A stretch of 64,000 bases of DNA from Enoplolaimus lenunculus (taxonomy: Eukaryota; Nematoda; Enoplea; Enoplida; Thoracostomopsidae). The stretch is from positions 1-64,000 of the forward strand of contig JASANG010001441.1 in the NCBI GenBank assembly GCA_030248215.1, read 5' to 3'. The notes below the pieces were generated by a model. The model did not search any database. It saw only the letters and a list, made by a program, of their open reading frames with translations, and had not been told where the DNA came from. This document shows positions 22,406-35,455 of the stretch, piece after piece. Both the position numbers and the translations under genes were made by a program. Every line of letters starts with the position of its first letter. The stretch's first letter is position 1.

Positions 22406-23059
22406 GCGCCTGAAAGCCTCGCTTTTAAATCGCAGTTTGAAACTGAATGTTAGTTAAAATCGAAAAAGTTAATGTGAGAAAGGTTAAACGACAAAACGTA
22501 CAAATTGGCTCGAACAAACTATTTGCTACAGAAACATTCTTTAGGTTTGCAAACATTCAAACACCGAATATAAAGTCAAAAATCAGGTCAAAAATTCTCG
22601 GAATACTAATGAACCCTATTGTGTCCGTTAGGATAAATTCTAAATTTAGCTAGAAAACTAAATAGCAAATATGTCACAAAACGACTACTGAGAAGGCAGT
22701 ATATGCTAATTGCTTATAATCGTTGTAACTTTCCCAGCAAAACATCAGTCGATACAATTATTAGATATTTCTCAATGGAGAATTAGCTTTAAACCTAATT
22801 GCACTGATTCTAGCCAAAAAATATTGAATAAACGTCATACAGCTTTTAATCAAAAATTGCAGTAAATATTGTCGTTTAGTAATATTCTGGTACCTTGTCA
22901 AACGATAGTTCTGCTGTGTTTGCGGGTCAAAAATATTGCACAGTAGCAAGTGTAAATCAAATGCAAATAGCGTGGCTAGTTCCGAAACGCACCATTCAGT
23001 ATATACTGTAGGTTACAAGACATTAGCATTTTAAAGCATACCGATAGGTGCTATACACA

Positions 23060-23440
23060 CCATGGTACAACCGCAGGTCTGCCTCCGCCTCTGGCATTAA
23101 ATCGACCTCCGGCTGAGGTAGAATTTTTGGCCGTATGTTGAGTCAATTTTGGTAGTAAAGTTTTGCATAGTTTTATAAAAATTATTTGTTTGATGCGTTT
23201 TTTCGGTTCAACTTTTGGTGCTATTATGAGGAAACAACTCTCGAGATTTCGTAAAAAATAAGTGCAAAACCAAATGGCTTAACATTTTTTACAGATATTT
23301 GCTAAAATTAGCAAATTAAACATCATTTTAATTACACAATTTCCACTCATCTCTGGCTTTACCTCCAGCTGTGGCAAATTCTGTTAACCTCGGGCTCCTG
23401 CATTTTCACCTCCCGTTGCACGCTGCGATTGACTATAAAC
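23060..23440. repeat. CCGGAGGT-family repeat
   Basis: Has GCCTCCGCCTCTGGCATTAA, ATCGACCTCCGGCTGAGG and ATTTGCTAAAATTAGCAAAT in the same order as 52335-52695; 53695-54085 is a reverse copy. Confidence 0.65.
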
Positions 23441-23646
23441 TAAGGTTGCAAGACCATTGTTGGGTTACTGAAACCGGACTTAGGTACAGCTTTGTACTTA
23501 AGAACATGCTAAGTAATACTTAGTATTTGGTCGTTTTTAAAAGCTTACTTAAGTCAAGTAAATACTTAGTCGCTGACTAAAATTTGGTGTATTATAGCTT
23601 AGTAGCGTGTCATTGGCCAATCGTTAGTAATGATTCAATAACGCAG

Positions 23647-23901
23647 TGGCTGGGTTTCTGAAATCCTACTGAAGTAGACTTAGTACTTAAGTACGGGCTA
23701 AGTAATTACTTAACCATATTGTGCAAATTAAGTTAAACAATTACATATATAAGTTCAGGCATACTAATCTTGGTATAATTGAAACTGTAGACTCCTGGTG
23801 CCAAATATAAAGCAAAACTATTACTTTTTATGATAATAGCTCACAATTGGCATTTATTTGTTTGTGTTCATAAAGTTGAGCATTGTTCAGAAACCCAGCC
23901 G
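23647..23901. repeat. MITE with GGCTGGGTTTCTGAA ends
   Basis: Inverted ends TGGCTGGGTTTCTGAAATCC and GTTCAGAAACCCAGCC. The interior is rich in ACTTAAGTA palindromes. A second copy is at 26088-26440 in opposite orientation. Confidence 0.75.
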
Positions 23902-24162
23902 TTATCATTAAACGATGCTAATAGGTGTTACACACATTTGAAAATACGACCTTATATAAATTTGGCACAGGATGTAAACTATCAAAAATTTATTCAAAGG
24001 AAATAAATTATGCTCACGGTGGAACTACTCAGCAAAAAACTGAAACCATTCAAAAATTTATCGGACTCTTGATCTGTTTTAAACTGCTGATAACTGCTAT
24101 ACACATTCGAGAATACAACTGTTTGATTATTATAGATAGTAAACTGAAAATTTTTCGCTTCA

Positions 24163-24447
24163 CCCTTTCTCACATGAATATTTTCTATTTCTTCTGAGAC
24201 CTACTTTAATGCTAGGATTCGAACTCCAGTGACTGGAGTGGAAGGCGTATACCATCACCACTCAGCTATAGGAGCTTGACGCTCGAGCCCGAGGAGCTTG
24301 ACGCTCGAGTCCGAGGGGGCTCTCACGTCTTGTGGTGATTTAGTACTATGTATACATGTTGCAATTGTTAAACACGGTGCGATATACACTATTTAACGTA
24401 TATACACTACGCTGAGGTGCCTACAGGCAACTCAATGTGAGAAGGGG
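24163..24447. repeat. TTAA-type (piggyBac-like) MITE with well-kept tRNA-like segment
   Basis: Ends CCCTTTCTCACATGAATATT and CAATGTGAGAAGGGG sit by TTCA and TTAA. On the minus strand 24274-24211 reads as a tRNA-like stretch with A box TAGCTGAGTGGT and perfect B box GTTCGAATCC. A directly repeated GGAGCTTGACGCTCGAG follows at 24271-24310. Confidence 0.8.
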
Positions 24448-26087
24448 TTAAAATATTTGCGAAAAACTCGATAAACCATTTTTTACTTTATATAAGCAGT
24501 ATAGCATTCACAGTTCTATACTTCAAAACCAATTTGAAACAGAAAATCTCCATTCAGTGCCGGCTGTCGGTTATTAACCAAAAAAGCCGAGTTCGTTTTA
24601 TCAACCGGCGGTTAAAACAAACCTCTGAAATGATGGCAAAACTCTCTAAGGACAAAAATGGCTGAACTTTACAAAGCCAAACCGATTTAGATGGCTGAAA
24701 CCGAGAGCACTCGATTAATAGATTAGAAATTAAAACGATTTTATTTCCTTCTGCCGCCGTACTCACTATAAAGCGGTTTTGTTGCGGGTATAAAACCAAT
24801 CAAACCTGATCAAATTTGTTTATGATAAATAAAGATTTCCGGTTTCACTGGCCTCGACCGCCAGCCAGGGAATTTCGAATTTTACAGTCGGTATATATAT
24901 AGGACTCTGTCGGGTGGATACCTAGCATAATCGTATATGGTTGTGTTTAGGATTAGGCTCAAGCATTGGTTTATTGGGGTTAAATTTTGCCTTAGATTTA
25001 AGGGTGATACTTATACGTCAATGCTCTCTTGACCCTGACTTTGGTTTGAGATAACGTTTGTTATACTTAGAAGGCTGTGTTTACAAAAGTTTCGTAGCAT
25101 ACAGACGGGATTGTTCTATAAGAAAATTTGCATACACAATTTTATGCATTCACTACACTTTTGCGCATTGCGCAAATTTGGACGACTAGAATACAGTATA
25201 CAGGAAACCTAACGAGTAAGCAAAAATTGTTATTGTTTGAACTGAGTAGTCTAAGAGATTGCAATACGTGCGGATGTGGTTTTATTAACGTTAAAAACTA
25301 ATTTAAAAATATTTATTTAGTCTAAAATCACTTTTCAAAGCTGTTTCCTACGTCGTTTAAGACTCTAGATTTAGCTTCCTCTTTGAAATAAAATATGCCT
25401 GAGCGCATCAGATAATTTTGGCGCGTTCAAGCCGCGCACGCATGACTAGATAAGTAATTATTTAAGCTATTATATTTTGGTTTATATCTCAGCGAAAGAA
25501 TACAGCTCTAGCTTTGGCGCTAGCGCTGCGCGACAAATTATATATTAGCTTGGAAACGCGAGAGATATATTCCGAAAAGTGGTTTCCAGTTTACGCCTTT
25601 GGGCTCACAATGGGTGTAGCCGCTATTTTAAATGGGGTTTAAAGGTTGGAACCTCAAAATCATTTTTCCATTTGCTTCTGCCTCTACACTAGTTGGGATA
25701 ATAAATTTTGCGAATATATACAGCCATTTCAAGCAGCGTTAAGAAAACTCATTCGCCACCCAAGCGCTTCTATTACAATATTAATCTGCATCTGTCTGAA
25801 TCTATGTTTTATTTTTAGATTCAGGACAGTAAATGATGCCTTGAAAGGTAAAATATACATCACTCTTAGCATATCCACAATAATGCTAAAAGGCTAAATG
25901 GTAAACTGTATTTACCCTTACAGCGACTGGTGTTTAAAAGGTAAAGACACTGGCTGGTATTCTGAAATCTTACATAACTATTTAGTTAAGTTATATTTAA
26001 GTTAAATACTTAAGTCACCGACTTAGGCAAACACGTTCCTTTTCGAACAAAACAGATGATAAAATGTTAAATATCAAATGAGAGCCA

Positions 26088-26440
26088 TTGGCTGGGTTGC
26101 TGAAGTCTTACTTAAGTATTTATACACTTAAGTTATACTTAAGTAATTACTTAAGTAGCCGACTTAAGCAGATACTTTACTTTGTGAGCATAACCAAACT
26201 ACCGCCAAATGTGAGACATTGTCATAACAAAAAAGTAAGTTTTGTTTTATTAAGACGGCACCATGAATTTACAATTCCAATTTGACCAAGGTTAGTATGC
26301 TTGCACTGTTGTGTAACATGTCAAACTTTTATGTATTTGTTTAACTTAATTTGCTTTTAAACACAATATGGTTAAGTACTTATTTAGCATGCGCTTTAAG
26401 TACTAAGTCGTACTTCAGTAGGGTTTCAGAAACCCAGCCA
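26088..26440. repeat. MITE with GGCTGGGTTTCTGAA ends, opposite copy
   Basis: TTGGCTGGGTTGCTGAAGTC on the left, GGGTTTCAGAAACCCAGCC on the right. Its outer right flank (26441-26490) is the inverse of the outer left flank of the 23647 copy. Confidence 0.75.
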
Positions 26441-27434
26441 CTGCGTTACTGAATTATTACTAACGATTGGCCAATGACACGCTAAAGCCAATCGTTTAGT
26501 CGCTTTTTTCAGTCTGAGTCCTAGTCAGCGTGAAAAGAAAGGCCTCGTAGCTATGAAAAATCCTTATACAGCTATTCATTTTTCATTTATGCCTTGGAGA
26601 TATTTTTCAGATTATTAGCAGCAGAACAGAATCATTGTGAAATATATTAAGGAAATGATTAATAAACTAGTTATGGCAATGAAAAATATTACCAAGGCTT
26701 GTGTGTGGGGTTTGACACCGTTAGACAGCGTACCAGCGTATCGTAAAACGATTTTTGCTAATTATTCTCATGCTCACTAGCGGATTGTATTTTGAAAATT
26801 TTTACAGATTCCACGTGTTGTTTTTACAAGAATTCAAGCCTGTCTGGTGGTAAATATATCTACTAGTTTTTTGTAAGACAAGGAAAAATGGTTTAAGGTT
26901 TGGTTTTCCTAATATTCTGTATTGAAAACGAGTTTGTCTTGTTCTGGAGGTGTCATAAGACGGTTGGTACTAGTTGCCCCCAGAGGCTATAGAATGATTA
27001 ATTTGTCTCTTAACTATCTTTTAGTTTAGTGAATCTACTGCATCTATCCATGTGGGAACAGGACTGTCAAGGGTATTAGTCGACACCACTAGAAAAATAG
27101 CGGTGTCACTACTGACACTCTTAAAAACACCACCAGAGGTGAAGTTTTCTATTTGAAATTTATAACATTTAATGTACAAATAGCTGGCTTTTCGCTCACT
27201 TCGCTCGTGAGGGAGGTTTTTTGCACTACTCTGCCTTTTTTTATCTCTTGGTGAATGTCAAAGATCGAGTTTCTTCCCAAACTGGTTCCAAACCAGAAAA
27301 TCCCTCGGTTTTTAGGTTATGCAATCATGATTGTTGAAATATACGTCATGCGAAAAAAATATATTAATTATACATATATAAACTCTCCATTTTTGATCTA
27401 AAATATTAATTTTTGTGTTAATTGTTGCGAAACC

Positions 27435-27537
27435 CCTAGTAAATTTTCAGCCTTGCTTGAAGGTCATCAAATACTCTTGTATGCTCCTATAGAAAACTTT
27501 TTAGCCTCCCTAGCAAGGTGAGCCGACTACGGTCTTG
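27435..27537. repeat. GTAGCC-family MITE, partial
   Basis: TTGCTTGAAGGTCATCAAAT ... CTAGCAAGGTGAGCCGACTA. Confidence 0.6.
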
Positions 27538-27554
27538 ATACGCACTGTAATTAG

Positions 27555-27637
27555 ACAAATAGACTGCTATTGATTGAGGCTCAAAATGGAGATCCTGGAC
27601 TATTACTAAAACCCCTTTTATGTGGGTCACTACAGCA
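27555..27637. repeat. GACCCGAATAAGAGGG-family MITE, right half
   Basis: CTATTGATTGAGGCTCAAAA ... TGTGGGTCACTACAG. Confidence 0.6.
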
Positions 27638-27835
27638 CGTGATGACTGCAACATCTAATTTCAAAATATGTGCACTGAACCTGGCCAAACCAATCGACGC
27701 CAGACAAGCCTTTTCTTGACATAGGTCAAAAACCAAAATTTTGTATTAAGATATAGTACTAAAATTGCGTTTGGCGTCTACCTCGTTCGCTCTCTAACTG
27801 TGCACGAGTGTGACAGTATTTTGATTGGATGTACT

Positions 27836-28036
27836 GACCAATGGAAAGAACAGGACCGTAACAATAGCGTACACATATTCCTATTCCTGAAACTGAACCT
27901 GAGCCTACGCGCAAAAATGAACTTTTACCTAAGCCTAACCCTTAGCCTAAGCCTATGCAAAAAATTAGTCTAAAACTTAAGCTTACTCCATTGCTGTCCA
28001 ATAAAAAACATTCCGACCCTGATCATTACATGGTTC
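27836..28036. repeat. hAT-like MITE with TTAGGC core; perfect 8-bp duplication
   Basis: GATGTACT at 27828-27835 and 28037-28044 flanks GACCAATGGAAAGAACAGGA and GACCCTGATCATTACATGG. The core includes CCTAAGCCTAACCCTTAGCC; reverse orientation. Confidence 0.88.
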
Positions 28037-28598
28037 GATGTACTTAATGCTAAGAATATCAAATTCAGTAGTTTTTAACGGTTGGCCGTAGCCCCGTAAG
28101 ATATATAGCGAGCGAAGTGACAGAGAAGCCAGACAAAATTTCAGTACCAAATCTTGATGCAACGGTTCGATGTTGATCTTTGTGGTAGGGAAGGTGGATA
28201 CCAGGGTGGACCCCCATTAATTTGCCTCATCGTGAAAAATTCTGACGACTGTTAGTTGTTGGTTTCGTGTGTTTATACCTTTGTTACTGAATGAAATATA
28301 TCAAAATCTTTGCAAAAATTAAGTCATATTTCACGCTTGAAATAATTTCGCCCTACGGTTAAAACAGCTTTGGATTCTCCGCTTTGAATTGTAGCCACAA
28401 ATTGCTAAAACAAATAAACATTACCTGGTTTTAGATCCACAAACGTAGACCAAAGGGGATATGAAGATATATTAACTTCCGGAACTTCTGGCCAAAACCA
28501 CTTTTACAAGCTTATAATAATCAGTTGTTTTATAAATCTCAAAACATTTCTCGCGCTTGCTTACTACGCTCATAAAAACACTTATTCTTGTGATTGTA

Positions 28599-28818
28599 TG
28601 CATTGCAAAAAATGGTGTGTCAAATTGACTCTCTCTCCAAAATAGGCTTTTCATGACTACATAAACTGTGTCAAATTCGACTCCGCCAGAGTTCAAATTC
28701 GACTCACCCACGTCGCTCAATGAGCTAAATTTGATTCTGATGGAGTCGAATTTGACTCAGCTTGTGTAGTATCGAAAAGCCTATTTTACAGAGAGTCAAA
28801 CTCATCATTTTTGCAGTG
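28599..28818. repeat. TA-flanked near-palindromic MITE
   Basis: TA at 28597-28598 and 28819-28820. CATTGCAAAAAATGGTGTGT on the left matches the inverse of the right end (CACTGCAAAAATGATGAGT), and inverted similarity (ATAGGCTTTTC, GTCAAATTCGACTC) continues for about 90 bp. Confidence 0.8.
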
Positions 28819-29148
28819 TACCCTTCCGAAATAAAACCATGGCTACGCCGCTGCCGAGGCCAAGCTTTAGATTTGTAGGTTCGCGTTCACATTTCTCTTA
28901 AAAACATTTTTGCAATAGTTTTTGTAGAAATATTGGCTTCCAAAGATAATCAAATTAGTATCATGGAGTGATAGCTACACGTTAAGCATAGCACTGCTTT
29001 ATGAACTACAGCAATATAACCAGGTTCATACTGGTGTGAAAATATAATTTATATACACAAGGTACCATAGCTGCGGGCAGAAGGGGATGCAACCGCTCCC
29101 CTTTGTGAGTTTTCTAAGAAATTTTTATGTACAAAAATATACACAGAA

Positions 29149-29297
29149 AGGGTGGTCCTATACTTGTTGTGCGGCACCGCCCGTCGCCGTGCATCAACGT
29201 CCTTCACCATACGGTATCGTACGTAAGTAATTAGCGTGTGATACAGCTCGGTAACGGGCAGCGGCGTCGGACGTCTTCAAAAGTATAGCGCTATCGT
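29149..29297. repeat. GC-rich MITE, GCGCTATACTT family
   Basis: AGGGTGGTCCTATACTTG on the left and AAAGTATAGCGCTATCGT on the right; interior like 11636-11819. Confidence 0.7.
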
Positions 29298-30055
29298 AAA
29301 AATGACTTTCGCGGTGAAAAATTTGCCGCTATAACAGCATATTTAATATTTTCTTCACTGAACGCAATTTCTAACTTCCGACCCAATGTATTAGAGGCGC
29401 CCATGCAAAGTACCATTACATATACATTAATACTTTCAGACTCGCAGTTGAAAGGGGCGCTAATTGTGCGATCCCAAATGATTTATTGTTTAGGGTCCCA
29501 TTGGCAGGAGCCCGTCTGACAACACGCCTTATTGAAAGATTGGTCACAGCTTTGCCCCCTCCCCCTCTGGCTACGGGCTCACGCCAGTGATGGCTGGATT
29601 GCGGAAACATGACTCGAGGGTATTTGTGACCTAACTCAGAATTTCGCCACAAAATGTTAACAAATACTCTTATTCACTTTCTTCATTTAGGAGCAAAAGG
29701 TATATGTATAGTCACGGAGTGCGACACTTAACTACTGCCAGAATTACAAGCATCAAGTAACCATAATATGACTGTGTGATGTTGCTTCATGCTTGTAATA
29801 AAATTCAAAGTGTGGTCATGTATCACACCCTATGATTACTCTTAATTACAAACCAATCGGAAAAGGTTATGAGTTTTGTGATTAAAGAACCAATAAAATC
29901 GCGTCTTTGACATTTAAACATATTTTTTTCAAGCGGATGCATTTACTACTAGGGGCACCTGGTACTATATTTCGCCACAATCCCACGGTTTGCGATCTGC
30001 AAGCGTATAAAACTTTACTTCCGGTCTCGGTTTATTTGATATATATAGGTATGTA

Positions 30056-30487
30056 CTGTATTGACCCGAATAAGAGGGGGTAATAAAAGGAGGGGTGGTC
30101 CCCATTTTGAGACCGAATCAATAGGAGTCCGTAAGCGGATAGGGTCCCTAGATCCTAATTAGAGCCCACGAAGGTCAGTTATTCCTAACTGTAGTGCACA
30201 AATGACTCCAGGACCAAATAAAATTGAGTTAGAATCTTTAAGGCGAACTTAAATTTTGAAAGTACATTCCTAACTATAACCTTGCATGTTCACTCAAGCT
30301 ACTTATTGACGCAAGACAAACAAACGTTTAATTCAACGGATAGTTGCAGTACCGGATATATATCAGTAACGAAGGGTGGCGGATCGTGGGTTAAAAATAA
30401 ATAACAGTCCATAACCGAATAACAAGGGAGTACTCTTTGGAGAGGCCAAATAAATATCATTCCCCCCTCTTATACGGGTTACTACAG
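30056..30487. repeat. TA-flanked MITE, GACCCGAATAAGAGGG family, long form
   Basis: CTGTATTGACCCGAATAAGA on the left; CCCCCTCTTATACGGGTTAC and TACAG on the right; TA duplicated. 432 bp, the fullest copy in the window; no transposase remnant seen. Confidence 0.8.
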
Positions 30488-33214
30488 TATGTATGTATAT
30501 GTGTATATATGGCTTTTGCAAGCCTCTCAGCACATGTTTAAATTAAGCGTAGTTTCAGGAAAAGTATTAACGACTCGACACTATCCCACGCAGGCTTCAG
30601 TGTTTTTTATTTCCGCTTGAGTTCCGATTTGATTAAAAAGTAAATTGTCGAAAAACGTTCCGCGATGGCATACGGCCGTTTTATGTCCCATATTATTTTG
30701 TCAGTCTCTGATTGCAAATCGGTAATCTCAAACTTTTCTTACGTCATTTTTGGTAAAAAATATAACTTCAAAAACAACAAATCGTAAAATTCTAATTTAA
30801 TATTTGAACAAATTTATAAAATTATTTAAAGTCGTAATGGCTTCATTGATCGCAGTTTGTGTTTTCTGGATCAAACTTAGCCAGTCTGGGATCGAAGGTT
30901 ACCAGCCAGGCGTATAGTCAAGGTTTCATTTTGGGAGGGTACACACTGGCCAAAAAGTTTCGGGATGGAGCTGAGCGAGCAACAAATTTTTTCCAGTCTT
31001 CCACGAAATTTAGATATATACATATACATATACATTTATACATTTAATACATTCACATACATACATAAATACTATATATCACTAGTCTTTCTTGTATACG
31101 CCTCTGATAGCAATTTGTATTTTATAGATTAAATTAAACCGCTCTGGGTTCAAAGGTTACCGGCATAAACTGAAGGGACCAAAACCACGTTTTGTTGATC
31201 CTATCCCATGCATAAAGCGCAGATAAATAATAATTGTTCATTGTATCAAAACAAAGGCTTTTTTCGTATTGGTGCAGACCACCGATGATAATAAATAAAA
31301 CCATTAGTGAACGAATTTAATATTTTTAAAAGCCACCTGTTTGAATAATTTAAAAAAATCAAATTTTTAAAAATTTAAGTAATTTTTAAAGTTAAAGATC
31401 ATTTATTGAGTCTTAAACTCAAAACACTTATTCTTTAAATTTAAAACAATTGATTTTGAATTCAACGCAATAATTTCTTACATTTAAATTTAAAAATTAA
31501 AACAATAAATTTTTAAGCATAAAAATCATTTTTCGATATTAAAAAATGAAGTGTTTTAAATTTAAGCAATAATTTTTAAGTTTAAAAATTATTGTTGTAA
31601 GTCTTAAATGTAAGAAATTATTTCTTAAATTTAAAACGTTCATTTTTAAATCATTAATTTATTGAAACAGCCAGTGCAGCCCCGACGTCAAAACAACAAT
31701 TTATGTTTCTTGAAACAAATCTTTGAAACTGAAGGTAATTACTGTGTACAGCTTAATGTTCGTAAAATGAACGCAAAGAACGTCTCAGAGAAAAATACAT
31801 TTTAAAAGCTTTGAATTTAAGCTGGCAAACATTAATTTTTACCAAATTTAAACTTTATGAAAATTGTTTCGTGAACTTCCCTAGATGCTATAATTAAGAT
31901 AATTATAAGGTTACGCATAAATCTTAAGATTAGTATTGACACCATGAGCAAATATTTGCAACACTATTCACGCGGAATTATATACACAATGTACAGTTTT
32001 AAGCAATTATTGAGCACCATGGTCGTGCTCCTATAGTCAAGCCGTGCTGATAAGCATTCCATCATTCAAGATAGTTCGGGATTAGAGTCCAAGCTTGAAA
32101 TTTGATCGCATATAAACAGAAAATATTTATAAGCGAAAAAATTAATATTGCTGCTAAACATTAAATTCGAAACAAATTTGTTCGTTCAAACTTTATTTTT
32201 TAAAATGCACAACTTTTTTTCGTAAGTTTTAATCGCTTTTACCGCAGTAGGACGTCGACTTAAATTTTGTAAAATGTCATTTAACATTCTTCTGCCTTTT
32301 ATGTCTTGTTATAAATCTTGAAAGTTTTTTGAATAACAAAATAATGGAATTAAAAAATAAAAAACCATGGTGATTTTCAAATTTTGGACACAAACATTTA
32401 ACTTTAACAAATATTTAAGTCTCGCGCTTTCAAATGATTTGTAGCACGAAGGGTGTGGTTTGGCGTCCTCGAAATGGCAGTTTGCAGTTTGGCAAAAAGG
32501 CTTATTTTTCATCAATTTAAGACCCCCCTAAGATATAAATTAATGTAATGGGTAAATTAAAGTTCCCCAATTCAACAGGCTTAAGAGGTAGGTTGGAAAT
32601 TTGAATTGATGCAATCACGAGTTGACAATGACTCTAAGCAAGCGCGTATAACTGACCGAAAAATGCATGGAACGAAAACTAACCGTCGCGCGTTGCGTTT
32701 TTGGCTTAGCGCCCTCATTTAGCAGGCTGCTTGACGTTTGAAACGCAAAATTTACATCGCTTGTTAAAAAATATAAACAAAGCAACCAAGCAATGCGATT
32801 ATTTAATCGTGCAAGATTGAATGAACTTCTTAATTATACGCCCCTAAAAACGGGTAAGCAGAGGCGGATTCAGAAATTTCTGACGGGGGAGGGCAGGATA
32901 GAAAATGTTATGAAACGCAATTTTTACCGTAATTCGCAGCGAAAAATTGTTTGGTAGGAACTTTATCATTTTATCACCAAAACATTTTTGAGCGGGAAAT
33001 ATGTAAGATAAGTATCTTATCACAAAAGAATTTGACGGTGGAACACCTACACTTCCTGCCTCTCCTCTAGATCCGGTAGTGGAGGTAGGCCTAAAACAAC
33101 CATCCGTTGGGTTCACTACATTTTTTTTATATACAATGTACCCAGTTGTCTTGATATTATCGAGCGAGTTTAGCCGTAAATTTCTAAACTATCTGCCCAT
33201 CTCGTAAAATTCTA

Positions 33215-33590
33215 GGTTGCCCTACCTTCTGAACACTTAAACTTACACTACAGTTTAACTAAACTTGAATATGAGTTTAAGTAAAACTTAAATAGCATGA
33301 CGGATTAACTAAAATAGAATTTTAAGTATAATTTAAACTACAATATTTTTAAGCTTATGGCGTTCTATACTAAACTTATTTTTCGTTTAAGGTATAATTG
33401 TGGCTCAGAATCTATACAGTTTTTATAATTTACTAAGTTTATATTAAACTAACAATCAGGATTCAAATAGCTTAAGCGCAACATATCAGTTAGTTTTGTT
33501 AACTTGGAAAGTTAGTTTAATACTGCTAGATTAGCTCAAGCTTAAATTGAGTTAGTTTAAGCTTTTAAAGAGTAGCTTTTGTCAATGTCA
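33215..33590. repeat. AGTTTAAGTAAAACTTAA-family repeat
   Basis: Shares GAGTTTAAGTAAAACTTAAA and other words, partly inverted, with 48600-48985. AT-rich, no coding. Confidence 0.6.
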
Positions 33591-34987
33591 AGGTTTCGAG
33601 CAATGGCAGCAGTGAAAAATTACCGGTGAAGGGGTTTTTGGGGTAAACTCTTACCCTGACAGGATACCGTAATAATGATCACAGTTTTAAGGTTCCTGTC
33701 ACAGATAACCGGTTTTGTGACCGGGAACGCATTGTTTTCTGAGGCGCCTTTAAAATAGCGATGTACTCCAATAATTTCCTTTCAAATATATCTCGCAACA
33801 TCGTGGATGTTTTCTGTCTAAGCACGATTTCTACAGAATTCGGATTCTAATTGAATTTACGACTAAATCTATGTTTCTGTTTTGATCCCGACAATATGCT
33901 ATTCCTACGCCGGAATCCCGAGTTTTCGGCAATTGTGTTAACTGTCTCAACATTTTGAGTTGAATGGCTGGTGAACAATACTTGAGGAAAAATATTTCCG
34001 TGTTTCCTAAATGACACGAAACGTTGTCCTACCCACATCATCCAAGGTCGTATACTTACGCTTGAAGTTACAACAAAGTATTTAATGTTTGCGAAATTAT
34101 TTTTTCACAACAATCAAATGAGTAGCAAAACAAAAATTATAATTTCGATTCGAATTCGTACAAAAAAGTTTGAATTCCGTATCCAATTCCGATTCTGCTT
34201 AAACTTCATTCCGGTTGGAACACTGGTACATATAAAGATTACCCGATCTCAGTGACACGGCCCAGAAAAAAATCCTCACGAAGCATAAACAAGGTGCCAT
34301 GAGAGCTATCGTCTAATTTTGACCGAGTTTAATTTAAAAAATCTTCTTGCTTCTTCTAAGATGTTTACATTGAAACGAGGATAATGTTAATTAGTTAAGT
34401 TTCTGAATAACCAGTTCGATTAGTGAAGTAAAAATTCAGCATTTCTTGCTACGCCGACTCGAAGCAAACTTTTACACAAAGTTTCATACGCAAACATTTT
34501 TACATTCATTAATCTTAATTCTAATTTGTATGCTAATCATGTATTTTAAAATGATAAAATTAGTAAAACAGATCAAAACTGTTTGTAAACAAAGTCTTTA
34601 AAGATATTCGTTACTAAATAAATTTTGCACGCTCAAAGATGCAATAGCTTAGCTGGTCAAACCATTTTTACCTTAGCCATTTCTAACAAAACAACGTAAA
34701 CTAAGGATTTAAGCGTAGTATTTCAGTAGGCTATCATACTCGCTAGCCACAAATATTACACCAATGATTCGTGCATCTATGTAACCCTAAACCTAAAACC
34801 AAATTCTAAGATTATTAAGCCAAAATCTAAAACTAAACCAAGAAAGCCTAAAACATCAAATTTTTGTCAATATTTTCAGATGTGCGCAGCACCAAATTCA
34901 TAGATGCTGCAGTTTGCTTGCGTGTAAACTTGTATTACGAATTGGCGATACGTGCTAAACACCACTGATAACACTGAAATATCTCTC

Positions 34988-35187
34988 GGCCCATGTATAG
35001 AACAGGGCCGGAACCGTAGTATAACCATATTCTTAAGCATATTCCTAAACCTAAGCCTAAGCCTGAGCGTATGGATGAGCCTATTCCTAAGCCTAAGCCT
35101 AAGCGTAAGCAAAAAATTAGTCTAAAGCTTAAACTGACTCATTATAGCCCTCCGGAAAAGGATGCGGCCCAGTTCTATACATGGGCC
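34988..35187. repeat. hAT-like MITE with TTAGGC core, well-kept ends
   Basis: GGCCCATGTATAGAACAGGG and the inverse end CCCAGTTCTATACATGGGCC. Flanks TATCTCTC / TATCTTTC (7 of 8). Core CCTAAGCCTAAGCCTGAGCG and CCTAAGCCTAAGCCTAAGCG. Confidence 0.88.
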
Positions 35188-35384
35188 TATCTTTCTATAG
35201 CACCTGTAATCGCACAAGTTAACACTTCGGGTGATCTCCCATAGCCCCCTTCTGGCTACGGGCCTTGTTCTGTAGAATTGGCGACGTGATCTATATATGT
35301 TATTCGTGTAGTTAGAAGTGTTTGCTGTGCAAATAACACAAAAATTAACTAAAAGAATTAAGGAAGCATGGCATTTGAATTGAA

Positions 35385-35455
35385 ATATATATATTATATA
35401 TATTATATATACCATATATAAATAACTAAATAAATAAATATATACAACAATAGAA
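35385..35455. repeat. AT microsatellite
   Basis: Runs of TATATATATTATATATA and related words. Confidence 0.8.
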
